From the NCBI GenBank assembly GCA_014804905.1, contig JAAUYX010000084.1, positions 5,908 to 12,705 of the forward strand: a stretch of 6,798 nucleotides of DNA. The letters run 5' to 3'. Below are positions 1-5,672 of this stretch, one piece after another. Under the pieces are notes generated by a model. The model was given only the letters and a program-made list of their open reading frames with translations, did not search any database and was not told the origin of the DNA. This DNA comes from Desulfovibrio sp. Lineage in GTDB: Bacteria; Desulfobacterota; Desulfovibrionia; Desulfovibrionales; Desulfovibrionaceae. The position numbers and the translations under genes were made by a program. Numbering within the stretch: position 1 is the stretch's first letter; every line of letters starts with the position of its first letter.

Positions 1-1797
1 CTTTCCGGCGACGCCCTGAGCCGCCTCAAGCGCCCGGTCTTTCTCGGCGGCAGCCTCCAGATCGGGCTCACCATCGCGGCCGTGGCCGGGCTCGCCCTCG
101 CCTATGGCACCAACTGGCAGACGGGCGTCTTCTGGGGCTGCCTCGTGGCGCTCTCCTCCTCGGCCATCGTGCTCCGCATCCTGCAGGAGCGCGGCGCCAG
201 CAGCACGCCCACGGGCCGGCTCTCGCTCGCCATCCTCGTCTTTCAGGACATCATGGTCGCCCCCATGCTGCTCTGTGTGCCCCTGCTGGCGGGCACGCTG
301 GACCTTTCGCTCAAGGACGCGGCCCTCTCCGTGCTCAGGGTGGCGCTCATCCTCGGCGGCGTGCTCGTTGTGGCGCATTTCGGTCTCAACCGCCTCATGG
401 AGGCGGTGATGCGCACGCGCACCCGCGAGATCCTCCTGCTCACCACCCTGGGCCTCTGCCTGGGCATGGCCCTGCTCACCAGCTACCTCGGCCTTTCGCT
501 TTCGCTGGGGGCCTTCCTGGCCGGGCTTTTGCTCGCCCGCTCCCAGTACAGCATGAGCGTCATCGCCGGCATCCTGCCCTACCGTGATGTGTTCATGAGC
601 CTGTTCTTCATCTCCGTGGGCATGATGCTCAACGTGGGCTATTTTGCGGGGCATTTCGTCACCATTATCGTGGGCGCGCTGCTCTTTGTGCTCATCAAGA
701 GCGTGCTCACCCTGCCCGCTGTGCTGGTACAGGGCTATCCGCTGCGCGCGGCCATCATCACCGGCCTCTCCCTCGCGCAAGTGGGCGAATTCTCCTTTGT
801 GCTCGCGGCGCAGGGGCTGGCGGCCGGGCTGTTCGACCCGGACGCCTACCAGAATTTCCTCGCGGTGAGCGTGCTCACCATGATGCTCACCCCAGGGCTC
901 ATCGCCGTGGCGCCCTCGGTGGCTGATGCTGTGGCGCGGCTGAGGGGCCGGAACCTGCCCGCCGTGGCTGAGGCGGACGCTGAAAAGGACGGCGAGCTGG
1001 AAGATCACCTGATCATCGTGGGATTCGGCATCAGCGGCAAGCACCTCGCCCATGTGGCGCACGAATCCGGCATCCCCTACACCATCCTTGAGATGAATCC
1101 CGAGACCGTGCGCCGTTACCGCGACAAGGAGCCCATTGCCCAGGGCGACGCCACCCAGCCCGTTGTGCTGGAGCATCTCGGCGTGGAAAAGGCGCGCGTG
1201 CTCGCCATCATCATCTCGGACCCGGCGGCCGTGCGCGCCATCACCATCGAAGCGCGCAAGATGAACCCCAACCTCTACATCGTGGCGCGCACCCGCTTCG
1301 TGACCGAAGTCACTCCCCTGCACAGCCTGGGGGCCAATGACGTCATCGCCGAGGAGTTCGAGACCTCCATCGAGGTCTTCAGCCATGTGCTCGCCCAATA
1401 TCTCGTGCCCCGGCAGGATATCGACGCCTTCGCCGCCCATCTGCGCGAGGCCAATTACCGCATGATCCGGCGCATGAGCACTACCGTGGATTCGCTCACC
1501 GACGTGGCGGGACGCCTCCCGGACATGGGCGTGCAGGCCATGCGCATCGGGGCCGACTCGCCCCTCTGCGGGCAGGAGCTGAAGGATTGCGGCCTGAGGC
1601 CGCACTATGGCGTAACCGTGGTGGCCATCCTGCGCCATGACGAGGTGGAGGCCGCGCCGGGGCCGCATTTCCGCTTCGAGGTGGACGACGTGGTCTATAT
1701 CTTCGGCAGCAAGGACAAGCTGCTGGCGGTCAAGCCCGTCTTTTCCGGGCCGGTGCGCGGGCACGAGGAGGGGGGCGCGCAGGCGGCGATTGCGTGA
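1..1797 (+). CDS. CPA2 monovalent cation:proton antiporter with RCK (TrkA-N/TrkA-C) domains, KefB-like, 5' partial
   Basis: The reading frame is open from base 1, so the start lies outside the window; 598 residues are present, ending in TGA. The N-terminal part (window residues about 1-310) is strongly hydrophobic and looks like the Na+/H+ exchanger fold of the CPA2 family, with the family-typical stretches LSSSAIVLRIL (about 51-61), FQDIMVAP (about 81-88) and QVGEFSFVLAAQG (about 260-272). A cytoplasmic RCK nucleotide-binding domain follows, with a GFGISG glycine motif at about 341-346. A TrkA-C-like ligand domain runs from about 510 to 590. Family members exchange K+ or Na+ for protons across the inner membrane, gated by nucleotide or another ligand binding the RCK domain. 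The ion here cannot be told from sequence. A GTG at base 82 would be an internal start; upstream codons still read as family sequence (LSGDALSRLKRPVFLGGSLQ), so I extend to the edge. It converges on the next gene with 39 bases between. Confidence 0.9.
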   Translation, partial: LSGDALSRLKRPVFLGGSLQIGLTIAAVAGLALAYGTNWQTGVFWGCLVALSSSAIVLRILQERGASSTPTGRLSLAILVFQDIMVAPMLLCVPLLAGTLDLSLKDAALSVLRVALILGGVLVVAHFGLNRLMEAVMRTRTREILLLTTLGLCLGMALLTSYLGLSLSLGAFLAGLLLARSQYSMSVIAGILPYRDVFMSLFFISVGMMLNVGYFAGHFVTIIVGALLFVLIKSVLTLPAVLVQGYPLRAAIITGLSLAQVGEFSFVLAAQGLAAGLFDPDAYQNFLAVSVLTMMLTPGLIAVAPSVADAVARLRGRNLPAVAEADAEKDGELEDHLIIVGFGISGKHLAHVAHESGIPYTILEMNPETVRRYRDKEPIAQGDATQPVVLEHLGVEKARVLAIIISDPAAVRAITIEARKMNPNLYIVARTRFVTEVTPLHSLGANDVIAEEFETSIEVFSHVLAQYLVPRQDIDAFAAHLREANYRMIRRMSTTVDSLTDVAGRLPDMGVQAMRIGADSPLCGQELKDCGLRPHYGVTVVAILRHDEVEAAPGPHFRFEVDDVVYIFGSKDKLLAVKPVFSGPVRGHEEGGAQAAIA

Positions 1798-1836
1798 CCT
1801 CGGGTGTTCCCCGTGCCGGTTTCTACGCTTTTTCCC

Positions 1837-2103
1837 TTATGCATTCGGTCGAATGAAGGGCCAGTCCTCCATCACCAGCGGCACGCTTTCGTTGATTTCG
1901 GCCAGGGCCGCGCGCACGGCGCACTCCTGCTGTGGGGAGTACATCACCTTGAGCAGGGCGGTGCGCCGTTCCAACGTGGTGAAGAAGGCAAGGTTTTCGT
2001 AAGCCTCAAGAAGAAAGCGGAAAAGCGCCACATCCCCCGGAGCCAGCCGCACGAGCAGGCGGCCGCTGTGCCTTGGCGCCTCCGGGCAGGGGCGCGCCGT
2101 CAT
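1837..2103 (-). CDS. Small DUF4911-like protein, coupled to azlD
   Basis: An 88-residue protein of unknown function. The ATG (2103-2101) overlaps the azlD TGA as ATGA, so it is probably translated by coupling; the bases before it show no clear ribosome binding site, which fits. The N-terminal dozen residues are polar (MTARPCPEAPRHSG). The core from about residue 16 to 82 looks like an alpha/beta domain, with LLVRLAPGDVALFRFLLEAY, then FTTLERRTALLKVMYSP, and a C-terminal stretch ending MEDWPF. From memory this resembles the DUF4911 family of short proteins common in Desulfovibrio relatives; I cannot confirm this without a profile search. There is no signal peptide or membrane helix, so it is probably cytoplasmic. 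The same frame runs open upstream through azlD to 2439, but that stretch is arginine/histidine-rich shadow sequence and is excluded. Being last in the azl operon does not by itself define a role. Confidence 0.78.
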   Translation of the reverse strand: MTARPCPEAPRHSGRLLVRLAPGDVALFRFLLEAYENLAFFTTLERRTALLKVMYSPQQECAVRAALAEINESVPLVMEDWPFIRPNA

Positions 2104-2456
2104 ACGGCCCAAGCGGCCCAGCGGGCCAGAATGACAAGGCCGATGCCCACGGCGATGGTGACGAAGTAGTTTTTCGTCTTCCAGGCAACGAGAAAGGTGG
2201 GGATGGAGACCATGAGAAAGAGATTGCTCGTGGAGAGGTCGAAACGGCCGTCGTAGATGAAGATGTCCGGGCAGACCAGCGCCGCCATGACGGCCACGGG
2301 CACAAAGTCCAGCCAGCGGCGCAAGAGCGGCGGCAGGGAATCCCCGCGCAAAAAGGTCACAGGCAGTACCTTGGGGAGCACGGTCACGAGGGTGGCCGCC
2401 GCCACGCAGAGCAAGAGCGCCTCGTGTTCCCCGGTCCATGCAAGCCAGCCGCTCAT
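2100..2456 (-). CDS. azlD: AzlD family branched-chain amino acid transport subunit
   Basis: A 118-residue membrane protein with about four hydrophobic segments, the usual size for AzlD. The sequence fits the family: an N-terminal helix near 14-30 leading into VTVLPKVLPVTFLRG, the conserved RRWLDFVPVAVMAALV stretch at about 46-61, and two C-terminal helices (LFLMVSIPTFLVAW; YFVTIAVGIGLVILA). AzlD works with AzlC in the inner membrane; characterised pairs export branched-chain amino acids or their analogues. The ATG at 2456-2454 overlaps the azlC TGA as ATGA. It also has GGGAG seven bases upstream on its own strand, so this start is well supported and the longer open frame (to 2981) is shadow. 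Its own stop overlaps the start of the DUF4911-like gene. Substrate is inferred from family only. Confidence 0.9.
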   Translation of the reverse strand: MSGWLAWTGEHEALLLCVAAATLVTVLPKVLPVTFLRGDSLPPLLRRWLDFVPVAVMAALVCPDIFIYDGRFDLSTSNLFLMVSIPTFLVAWKTKNYFVTIAVGIGLVILARWAAWAV

Positions 2457-3184
2457 GCCGCGTCTCCCACCGCGGGGCGCTCCTTGCGCAGGGAGAGCAC
2501 CAGGCCCAGGCTCGCGCCCAGCACCGTGGCCACGGCCACGTTCCACTGGCTCATGCCGTTCGCCTTGAGCGCCCCGGAGAGCGCGCCGGTGAACACGGCC
2601 ACCAGCACATGCAGGCGGCTTGCGCACTGGGGCACGAGCAGGGCGAGGAACATGGCGGTGATGGCGTAATCGAGCCCCAGCGGTCGCACGTCGTTGACGA
2701 GGTTGCCGCAAAAGGCCCCGATGGTGCAGCCCGCCACCCAGGAGATGTGGGTGGTGGAATTGCAGACATACATGGTGGCGGCATTGAGCGGCCAGCCCTC
2801 CTGCAGGGCGGTGATGTGCACGGCGAAGGTCTCGTCCGTGAGGCCGAGCCCGAGGAGGAAGCGTTTTATGCGTGAAAGGCGCGAAAGCCACGGTGATTCC
2901 GCGGCGGACATGAGCAGGTAACGCAAATTGACGATGCCCACGGCCGCGGCCGTGGAAAGGATGCCCGCGCCCCCTCCCCACAGGCTCGCGAACACGAATT
3001 GCCCGGAGCCGGAAAACATCAGCACGGCCATGGCCACGGCGAGCCCGGCGGGGATGCCGTTTTTCACGGCCAGCACGCCAAAGGCGAAGCCTACCGGCAC
3101 ATAGCCGAGGGTGATGGGAAGCGCGCGCCTGAGCCCCTCGGCCCAGGCCGGGCCGGGCTTGCGCACGCTGACTTCTGCTGGCAT
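2453..3184 (-). CDS. azlC: AzlC family branched-chain amino acid permease
   Basis: The large, membrane-embedded subunit of the AzlCD exporter, 243 residues from the chosen start. Family landmarks are visible: the N-terminal ALPITLGYVPVGFAFGVLA (about 21-39), FSGSGQF (about 57-63, the usual FAGSAQF position), and NLRYLLMSAA (about 86-95), then several helices to the C-terminus. I chose the ATG at 3184-3182 because AAGGA lies seven bases upstream (3196-3192). An ATG 13 codons further up (3223) has no good ribosome binding site and adds residues with no family look. The gene is followed by azlD with a 4-base ATGA overlap and preceded, 77 bases away on the same strand, by a 69-residue membrane protein gene. 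AzlCD pairs are known to export branched-chain amino acids; the substrate of this one is untested. Confidence 0.92.
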   Translation of the reverse strand: MPAEVSVRKPGPAWAEGLRRALPITLGYVPVGFAFGVLAVKNGIPAGLAVAMAVLMFSGSGQFVFASLWGGGAGILSTAAAVGIVNLRYLLMSAAESPWLSRLSRIKRFLLGLGLTDETFAVHITALQEGWPLNAATMYVCNSTTHISWVAGCTIGAFCGNLVNDVRPLGLDYAITAMFLALLVPQCASRLHVLVAVFTGALSGALKANGMSQWNVAVATVLGASLGLVLSLRKERPAVGDAA

Positions 3185-3227
3185 CAGGCTATCCTTGCCG
3201 GAAGCGGGCCCACAGGGCGGCATGGGA

Positions 3228-3259
3228 CCGCCCGGACAAACGCCACGCCCGCCGGGGCG
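3228..3259 (-). other. GC-rich inverted repeats between the 69-residue gene and azlC
   Basis: Two short perfect stems lie in or next to the gap between these minus-strand genes. One pairs gggcgg (3215-3220) with ccgccc (3228-3233) across 7 bases. The other pairs cgccc (3246-3250) with gggcg (3255-3259) across 4 bases. Neither is followed by a T-run on the minus strand, so they are not convincing terminators. They could be weak attenuators or mRNA stability elements, or chance pairing in GC-rich DNA. Confidence 0.2.
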
Positions 3260-3261
3260 CT

Positions 3262-3471
3262 TCAGGCACTGGCTTTCGGCCTGTCCTCGGGCTCATCCAC
3301 CTTGCGGGCGATCCAGACGGTGAGGATGATGCCAAGCACCAGGCCCACGCCCACGCCCACCAGAAAGACTTCCAGCGCGCCGTCCACAAAGAGCGCGTCC
3401 ATGCGGAAGCAGAGGAAGATGACGAGCAGGGCGATGATGCTCATGACGATGAGGAAGAGTTTACGTCTCAT
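3262..3471 (-). CDS. Small two-helix membrane protein, unknown function
   Basis: A 69-residue protein I do not recognise as a named family. Residues about 5-22 (LFLIVMSIIALLVIFLCF) form one membrane helix and about 34-54 (VFLVGVGVGLVLGIILTVWI) a second, with a short loop (RMDALFVDGALE) between and a polar tail (RKVDEPEDRPKASA). The N-terminal MRRK suggests the N-terminus is inside. The layout loosely recalls LapA/DUF1049 proteins, but the typical NP motif is missing, so I do not assign it. The gene is real by several signs: a GGAGG site six bases before the ATG (3482-3478), a clear hydrophobic pattern with a basic flank, and position at the head of the azlC-azlD run. It could equally be a stand-alone gene; 77 bases separate it from azlC. 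Confidence 0.72.
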   Translation of the reverse strand: MRRKLFLIVMSIIALLVIFLCFRMDALFVDGALEVFLVGVGVGLVLGIILTVWIARKVDEPEDRPKASA

Positions 3472-3570
3472 GGCAGGCCTCCGGGGAGGAGAATACGGTG
3501 TTTCCGCCGAAGTTTCAAAGGCTTTCTGGCGCCCGTCAGGAGAGGAAAAGTGCTTGCCCTGATGGGTAAT

Positions 3571-3598
3571 TTGTTATATTTTATGTTTTTGCTATAAA
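3571..3598 (+). promoter_or_regulatory. Candidate sigma-70 promoter for the methyltransferase locus
   Basis: TTGTTA (3571-3576) and TATAAA (3593-3598) are separated by 16 bases. A TG dinucleotide at 3590-3591 gives an extended -10 (TGcTATAAA). It lies in the most AT-rich part of the gap and points to the methyltransferase genes. Transcription would begin near 3605. AT-rich DNA yields such matches by chance, so this is a candidate only. Confidence 0.45.
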
Positions 3599-3763
3599 AA
3601 TACTGTTACATCTCTTGCTGGAGTTGTTGCGGAATGCGAGGAAATAATGCAGCATCCGGAAAACCAGGGAGAAAACTCCTGATGGAGCATATTCCTGAGT
3701 GGTGAAACTCTACCATTCTCCCCGCTCCTATACATTCAAATGGTTGGTATCATCGAGGAATTG

Positions 3764-3770
3764 AAGGAGA
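3764..3770 (+). promoter_or_regulatory. Ribosome binding site that decides the pseudogene start
   Basis: AAGGAGA sits three bases before a GTG (3774) and nine bases before an in-frame ATG (3780). The GTG is too close for normal initiation. The ATG spacing is workable, and the ATG start aligns residue for residue with the start of the intact downstream paralog. I therefore take the ATG as the original start. Confidence 0.7.
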
Positions 3771-3779
3771 ACAGTGAAA

Positions 3780-4624
3780 ATGAATGACCGATTCCCCATT
3801 ACGCTTGATATGTTTGACCCGGATGACATCTATGATTCCTCGATTCTAGAGAGTTTTCCCCGCGAAGAGGCTTCCATAGAACTTTTTGATGAAAACTGTA
3901 TGTTCCTTGCGGGCCTGATCAAGCGTTCCCGGCCAAGGACATTGCTCGAAGTGGGCGTTTCTGCCGGGGGCTCTTCCGCCCTCATGCTCCATGTGCTAGA
4001 AAAACTGGGGTTTGAAAGTGAACTGGTGTCGGTTGACCTGCAGGATCGCTGGTTCCATAACCCCAAATACCCCACTGGCTGGGCGGCAAAGAAGCTTCAT
4101 CCCGACAAAAAGAACTGGCGTCTCTATACGGGAAAGTTTCTTCCCGAAATTATTGAAGATTTAAATCTCGAATTTGATTTTTGCTTTCTGGATACCGCCC
4201 ATGCGGTCCCGGGGGAGATTCTGGATTATCTGGTGGTGCTCCCCTTTATGCGTGAAGGCGGCGTCGTCGCGCTCCATGATACCGCACTGTATTTTTTCAA
4301 TGACCATTCATTACAAGGCTTTTGCCACCCGGCTTCTTCTTGATACCGCTGTGGGGAAGAAGGTCACACCTCCCAGGCTTTCAGAAAAAGATGCCAACCT
4401 GGGCGCTTTCGAGATAACGGCAGATACGTATAAGTATGTTGGCAATGTGTTCTCTGTGCTTTGTATGCCTTAGGGCTACCTTCTCGATCGCAGGCAGTTG
4501 CGGATATACCGGGAATTTTTCCTGCAGTATTATGGACGGGATTCAGCAGAGTTGGTTTGCAAAGGTGGCAGAGTGGAATACTACCCATTTTATCAAGTCC
4601 TTCCGAAAGACTATTAAACAGTAA
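3780..4624 (+). pseudogene. Decayed class I SAM-dependent methyltransferase, upstream paralog
   Basis: This is a full-length but broken relative of the gene at 4757. The intact first part (187 codons, to TGA at 4341-4343) carries the SAM-binding glycine loop LLEVGVSAGGSS (about 55-66), the acidic SVDL strand, FDFCFLD and HDTAL. Three lesions follow. (a) A tandem CATT CATT at 4305-4312: removing one copy restores ...FFNDHYKAFATRLLLD..., which aligns with the paralog. (b) TAG at 4471-4473 where the paralog has TGG (Trp227). (c) One extra base near 4552: skipping it restores WFAKVAEWNTTHFIK, matching WFTRSRDWNNKHWIK, down to TAA at 4622-4624. With both frameshifts repaired the product would be about 279 residues, against 287 in the paralog. 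Identity over the first ~170 residues is about 69 % by hand count. A strong ribosome binding site remains, so a 187-residue fragment with the whole SAM-binding core might still be made; whether it is active is unknown. Confidence 0.88.
4305..4312 (+). repeat. 4-bp tandem duplication (CATT x2) causing the first frameshift
   Basis: CATT occurs twice head to tail. In the paralog comparison the reading frame before it (HDTALYFFND) and after it (YKAFATRLLLD) join correctly if exactly one unit is removed. This identifies the lesion as a simple slippage-type duplication. Confidence 0.75.
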
Positions 4625-4647
4625 AATTACGGACTAGACAATTTTAC
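4621..4647. repeat. AT-rich inverted repeat at the pseudogene end
   Basis: GTAAAATT (4621-4628) and AATTTTAC (4640-4647) are perfect 8-base inverted arms around an 11-base loop. The left arm includes the final TAA of the pseudogene. The stem is weak (mostly A-T) and has no T tail on the plus strand, so it is either a protein-binding palindrome or chance. Confidence 0.3.
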
Positions 4648-4679
4648 CATATGAAAAAGCTCAATGATGTCCTGTGGAT

Positions 4680-4707
4680 GAAGCGAATTATTCGCTTCTT
4701 TATTTAT
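4680..4707 (+). terminator. Rho-independent terminator-like hairpin after the pseudogene
   Basis: GAAGCGAA (4680-4687) and TTCGCTTC (4691-4698) form a perfect 8-bp stem with a 3-base loop TTA, followed at once by TTTATTTAT. This is the form of an intrinsic terminator for the upstream gene, with a modest stem. The palindrome also lies where the -35 of the next promoter would be, so an operator role is an alternative reading. Confidence 0.5.
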
Positions 4708-4710
4708 AAT
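4705..4710 (+). promoter_or_regulatory. Perfect -10 box (TATAAT) upstream of the intact methyltransferase
   Basis: TATAAT matches the sigma-70 -10 consensus exactly and lies 46 bases before the start codon at 4757. No convincing -35 lies 16-18 bases upstream; that space is filled by the hairpin GAAGCGAA/TTCGCTTC. If this is a promoter it would probably need an activator or be weak. With the hairpin just upstream, it would give the second gene transcription independent of the broken first copy. Confidence 0.35.
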
Positions 4711-4756
4711 TGTGGGAAGTTTGAATGCTGCCCCCTTGCCTTGATGAGGAACTGAG

Positions 4757-5620
4757 ATGACCCGGCACTTTCCCATGCATCTTCAACTTATCGATCCCAA
4801 CATCTATGATAGTTCTGCTCTGGATGGCTTTCCCTTCAAAGAATCCGCCATGGAGCTTTCTGGAGAAAATGCCATGTTCCTGGGAGGACTTCTCCGGCGC
4901 TACCGCCCAAAAACGCTGCTCGAAGTTGGTGTCTCGGCAGGAGGTTCGTCCGCCCTGCTGTTGCATGTTCTTGACAGGCTGGACATGGAAAGCGAAGTGG
5001 TGTCCGTTGATTTGAGTGAGCGCTGGAACAAGGATGCAGCCTTCGCCACCGGCTGGGCTGCTAAGAAACTCTATCCGGAAAAGAAAAACTGGCGACTCTA
5101 TACGGGAAAGTTTCTTCCTGAAATTATAGAAGAGTTGAATCTTGAATTTGATTTTTGCTTTCTGGATACAGTTCATGCGTTGCCGGGTGAACTCCTTGAT
5201 TACCTTGTTGTGTTGCCATTTATGCCCGAAGGCAGCATCATGGCGATGCATGATACTTCACTCTATTATCAGGTCAAAGACGCGCTGGCGACACGTGTTC
5301 TTTATGACGCCTCGGTCGGAAAGAAAATTATTCCCCCACAGCTGACACAAAACGATGCAAATCTCTCTGCATTTCAAATAACGGATGAAACATATAAACA
5401 CGTTGTAAATATTTTTTCTGCGCTCTATATGCCTTGGGCATATCTGCTTGATGCGCCCCAGTTTCATATTTACCATACTTTTTTCAAAAAATATTACGGA
5501 GAAGAAGCAGCGGAATGGTTTACAAGAAGCCGCGACTGGAACAATAAGCACTGGATCAAAACAAGGGTCCGGGAAAAATTCCCCATACCGCGCCGCTCCT
5601 CTCCTGCTGAAGGGCAGTAG
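4757..5620 (+). CDS. Class I SAM-dependent methyltransferase (Methyltransf_24-like), intact paralog
   Basis: A 287-residue cytoplasmic protein with a class I methyltransferase fold in its first ~170 residues. Visible motifs are the SAM-binding loop LLEVGVSAGGSS (54-65), the acidic strand end SVDL (83-86), the FDFCFLDTVHALPGE strand and helix (131-145) and MAMHDTSL (162-169). This pattern is typical of Methyltransf_24-type enzymes, many of which act in polysaccharide or small-molecule modification; the substrate here is not known. The C-terminal ~115 residues (from about 172), rich in aromatic residues (PWAYLL; YHTFFKKYYG; DWNNKHWIK), match the pseudogene but no domain I can name. ATG is preceded by GAGGA with six bases spacing (4746-4750). 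Base composition is near 46 % GC in sampled lines, lower than the neighbours, which suggests acquisition. Two copies side by side imply an old tandem duplication, or acquisition as a pair. It is convergent with fliR, 52 bases apart. Confidence 0.87.
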   Translation: MTRHFPMHLQLIDPNIYDSSALDGFPFKESAMELSGENAMFLGGLLRRYRPKTLLEVGVSAGGSSALLLHVLDRLDMESEVVSVDLSERWNKDAAFATGWAAKKLYPEKKNWRLYTGKFLPEIIEELNLEFDFCFLDTVHALPGELLDYLVVLPFMPEGSIMAMHDTSLYYQVKDALATRVLYDASVGKKIIPPQLTQNDANLSAFQITDETYKHVVNIFSALYMPWAYLLDAPQFHIYHTFFKKYYGEEAAEWFTRSRDWNNKHWIKTRVREKFPIPRRSSPAEGQ

Positions 5621-5632
5621 ACGATTCGTGCC

Positions 5633-5661
5633 CGCGTGGTCGGAGGCCCCGCGAAGTTTTT
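5633..5661 (+). terminator. Weak terminator candidate after the methyltransferase gene
   Basis: CGCG.GG (5633-5639) can pair with CC.CGCG (5647-5653) around a 7-base loop, with one T-C mismatch. TTTTT follows at 5657-5661, three bases after the stem. It lies 12 bases past the stop codon, where a terminator between convergent genes would be expected. The mismatch and gap to the T-run keep confidence low. Confidence 0.33.
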
Positions 5662-5672
5662 CGGAGAAGTCC

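Larger units (their letters stand above)
3472..3779. other. Divergent intergenic region, 308 bases, no gene seen
   Basis: No coding frame with gene-like features lies here. The left third (to about 3560) is moderately GC-rich and holds the ribosome binding site of the minus-strand 69-residue gene. From about 3565 to 3610 it becomes very AT-rich and contains the likely plus-strand promoter. A possible minus-strand -10 (TATAAC, complement of 3573-3578) lies in the same stretch but lacks a good -35. The rest (3605-3763) would be a leader of roughly 175 bases. It has one small stem, cagggag/ctcctg with a bulge and an AAAA loop (3665-3681), with no T tail. I see no riboswitch that I recognise. Confidence 0.5.

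Noticed and set aside
1801..1833. Terminator between the antiporter and the azl operon
   Set aside because: Only a 4-bp stem (cggg/cccg, 1801-1813), and the T-run at 1829-1833 is 15 bases beyond it; not convincing.
2104..2439. Open minus-strand frame continuing upstream of the DUF4911-like start
   Set aside because: It lies over azlD in another frame and encodes an arginine/histidine/glycine-rich shadow; the ATGA overlap gives a natural start at 2103.
3185..3223. Alternative azlC start 13 codons upstream
   Set aside because: No good ribosome binding site there, while AAGGA stands seven bases before the ATG at 3184.
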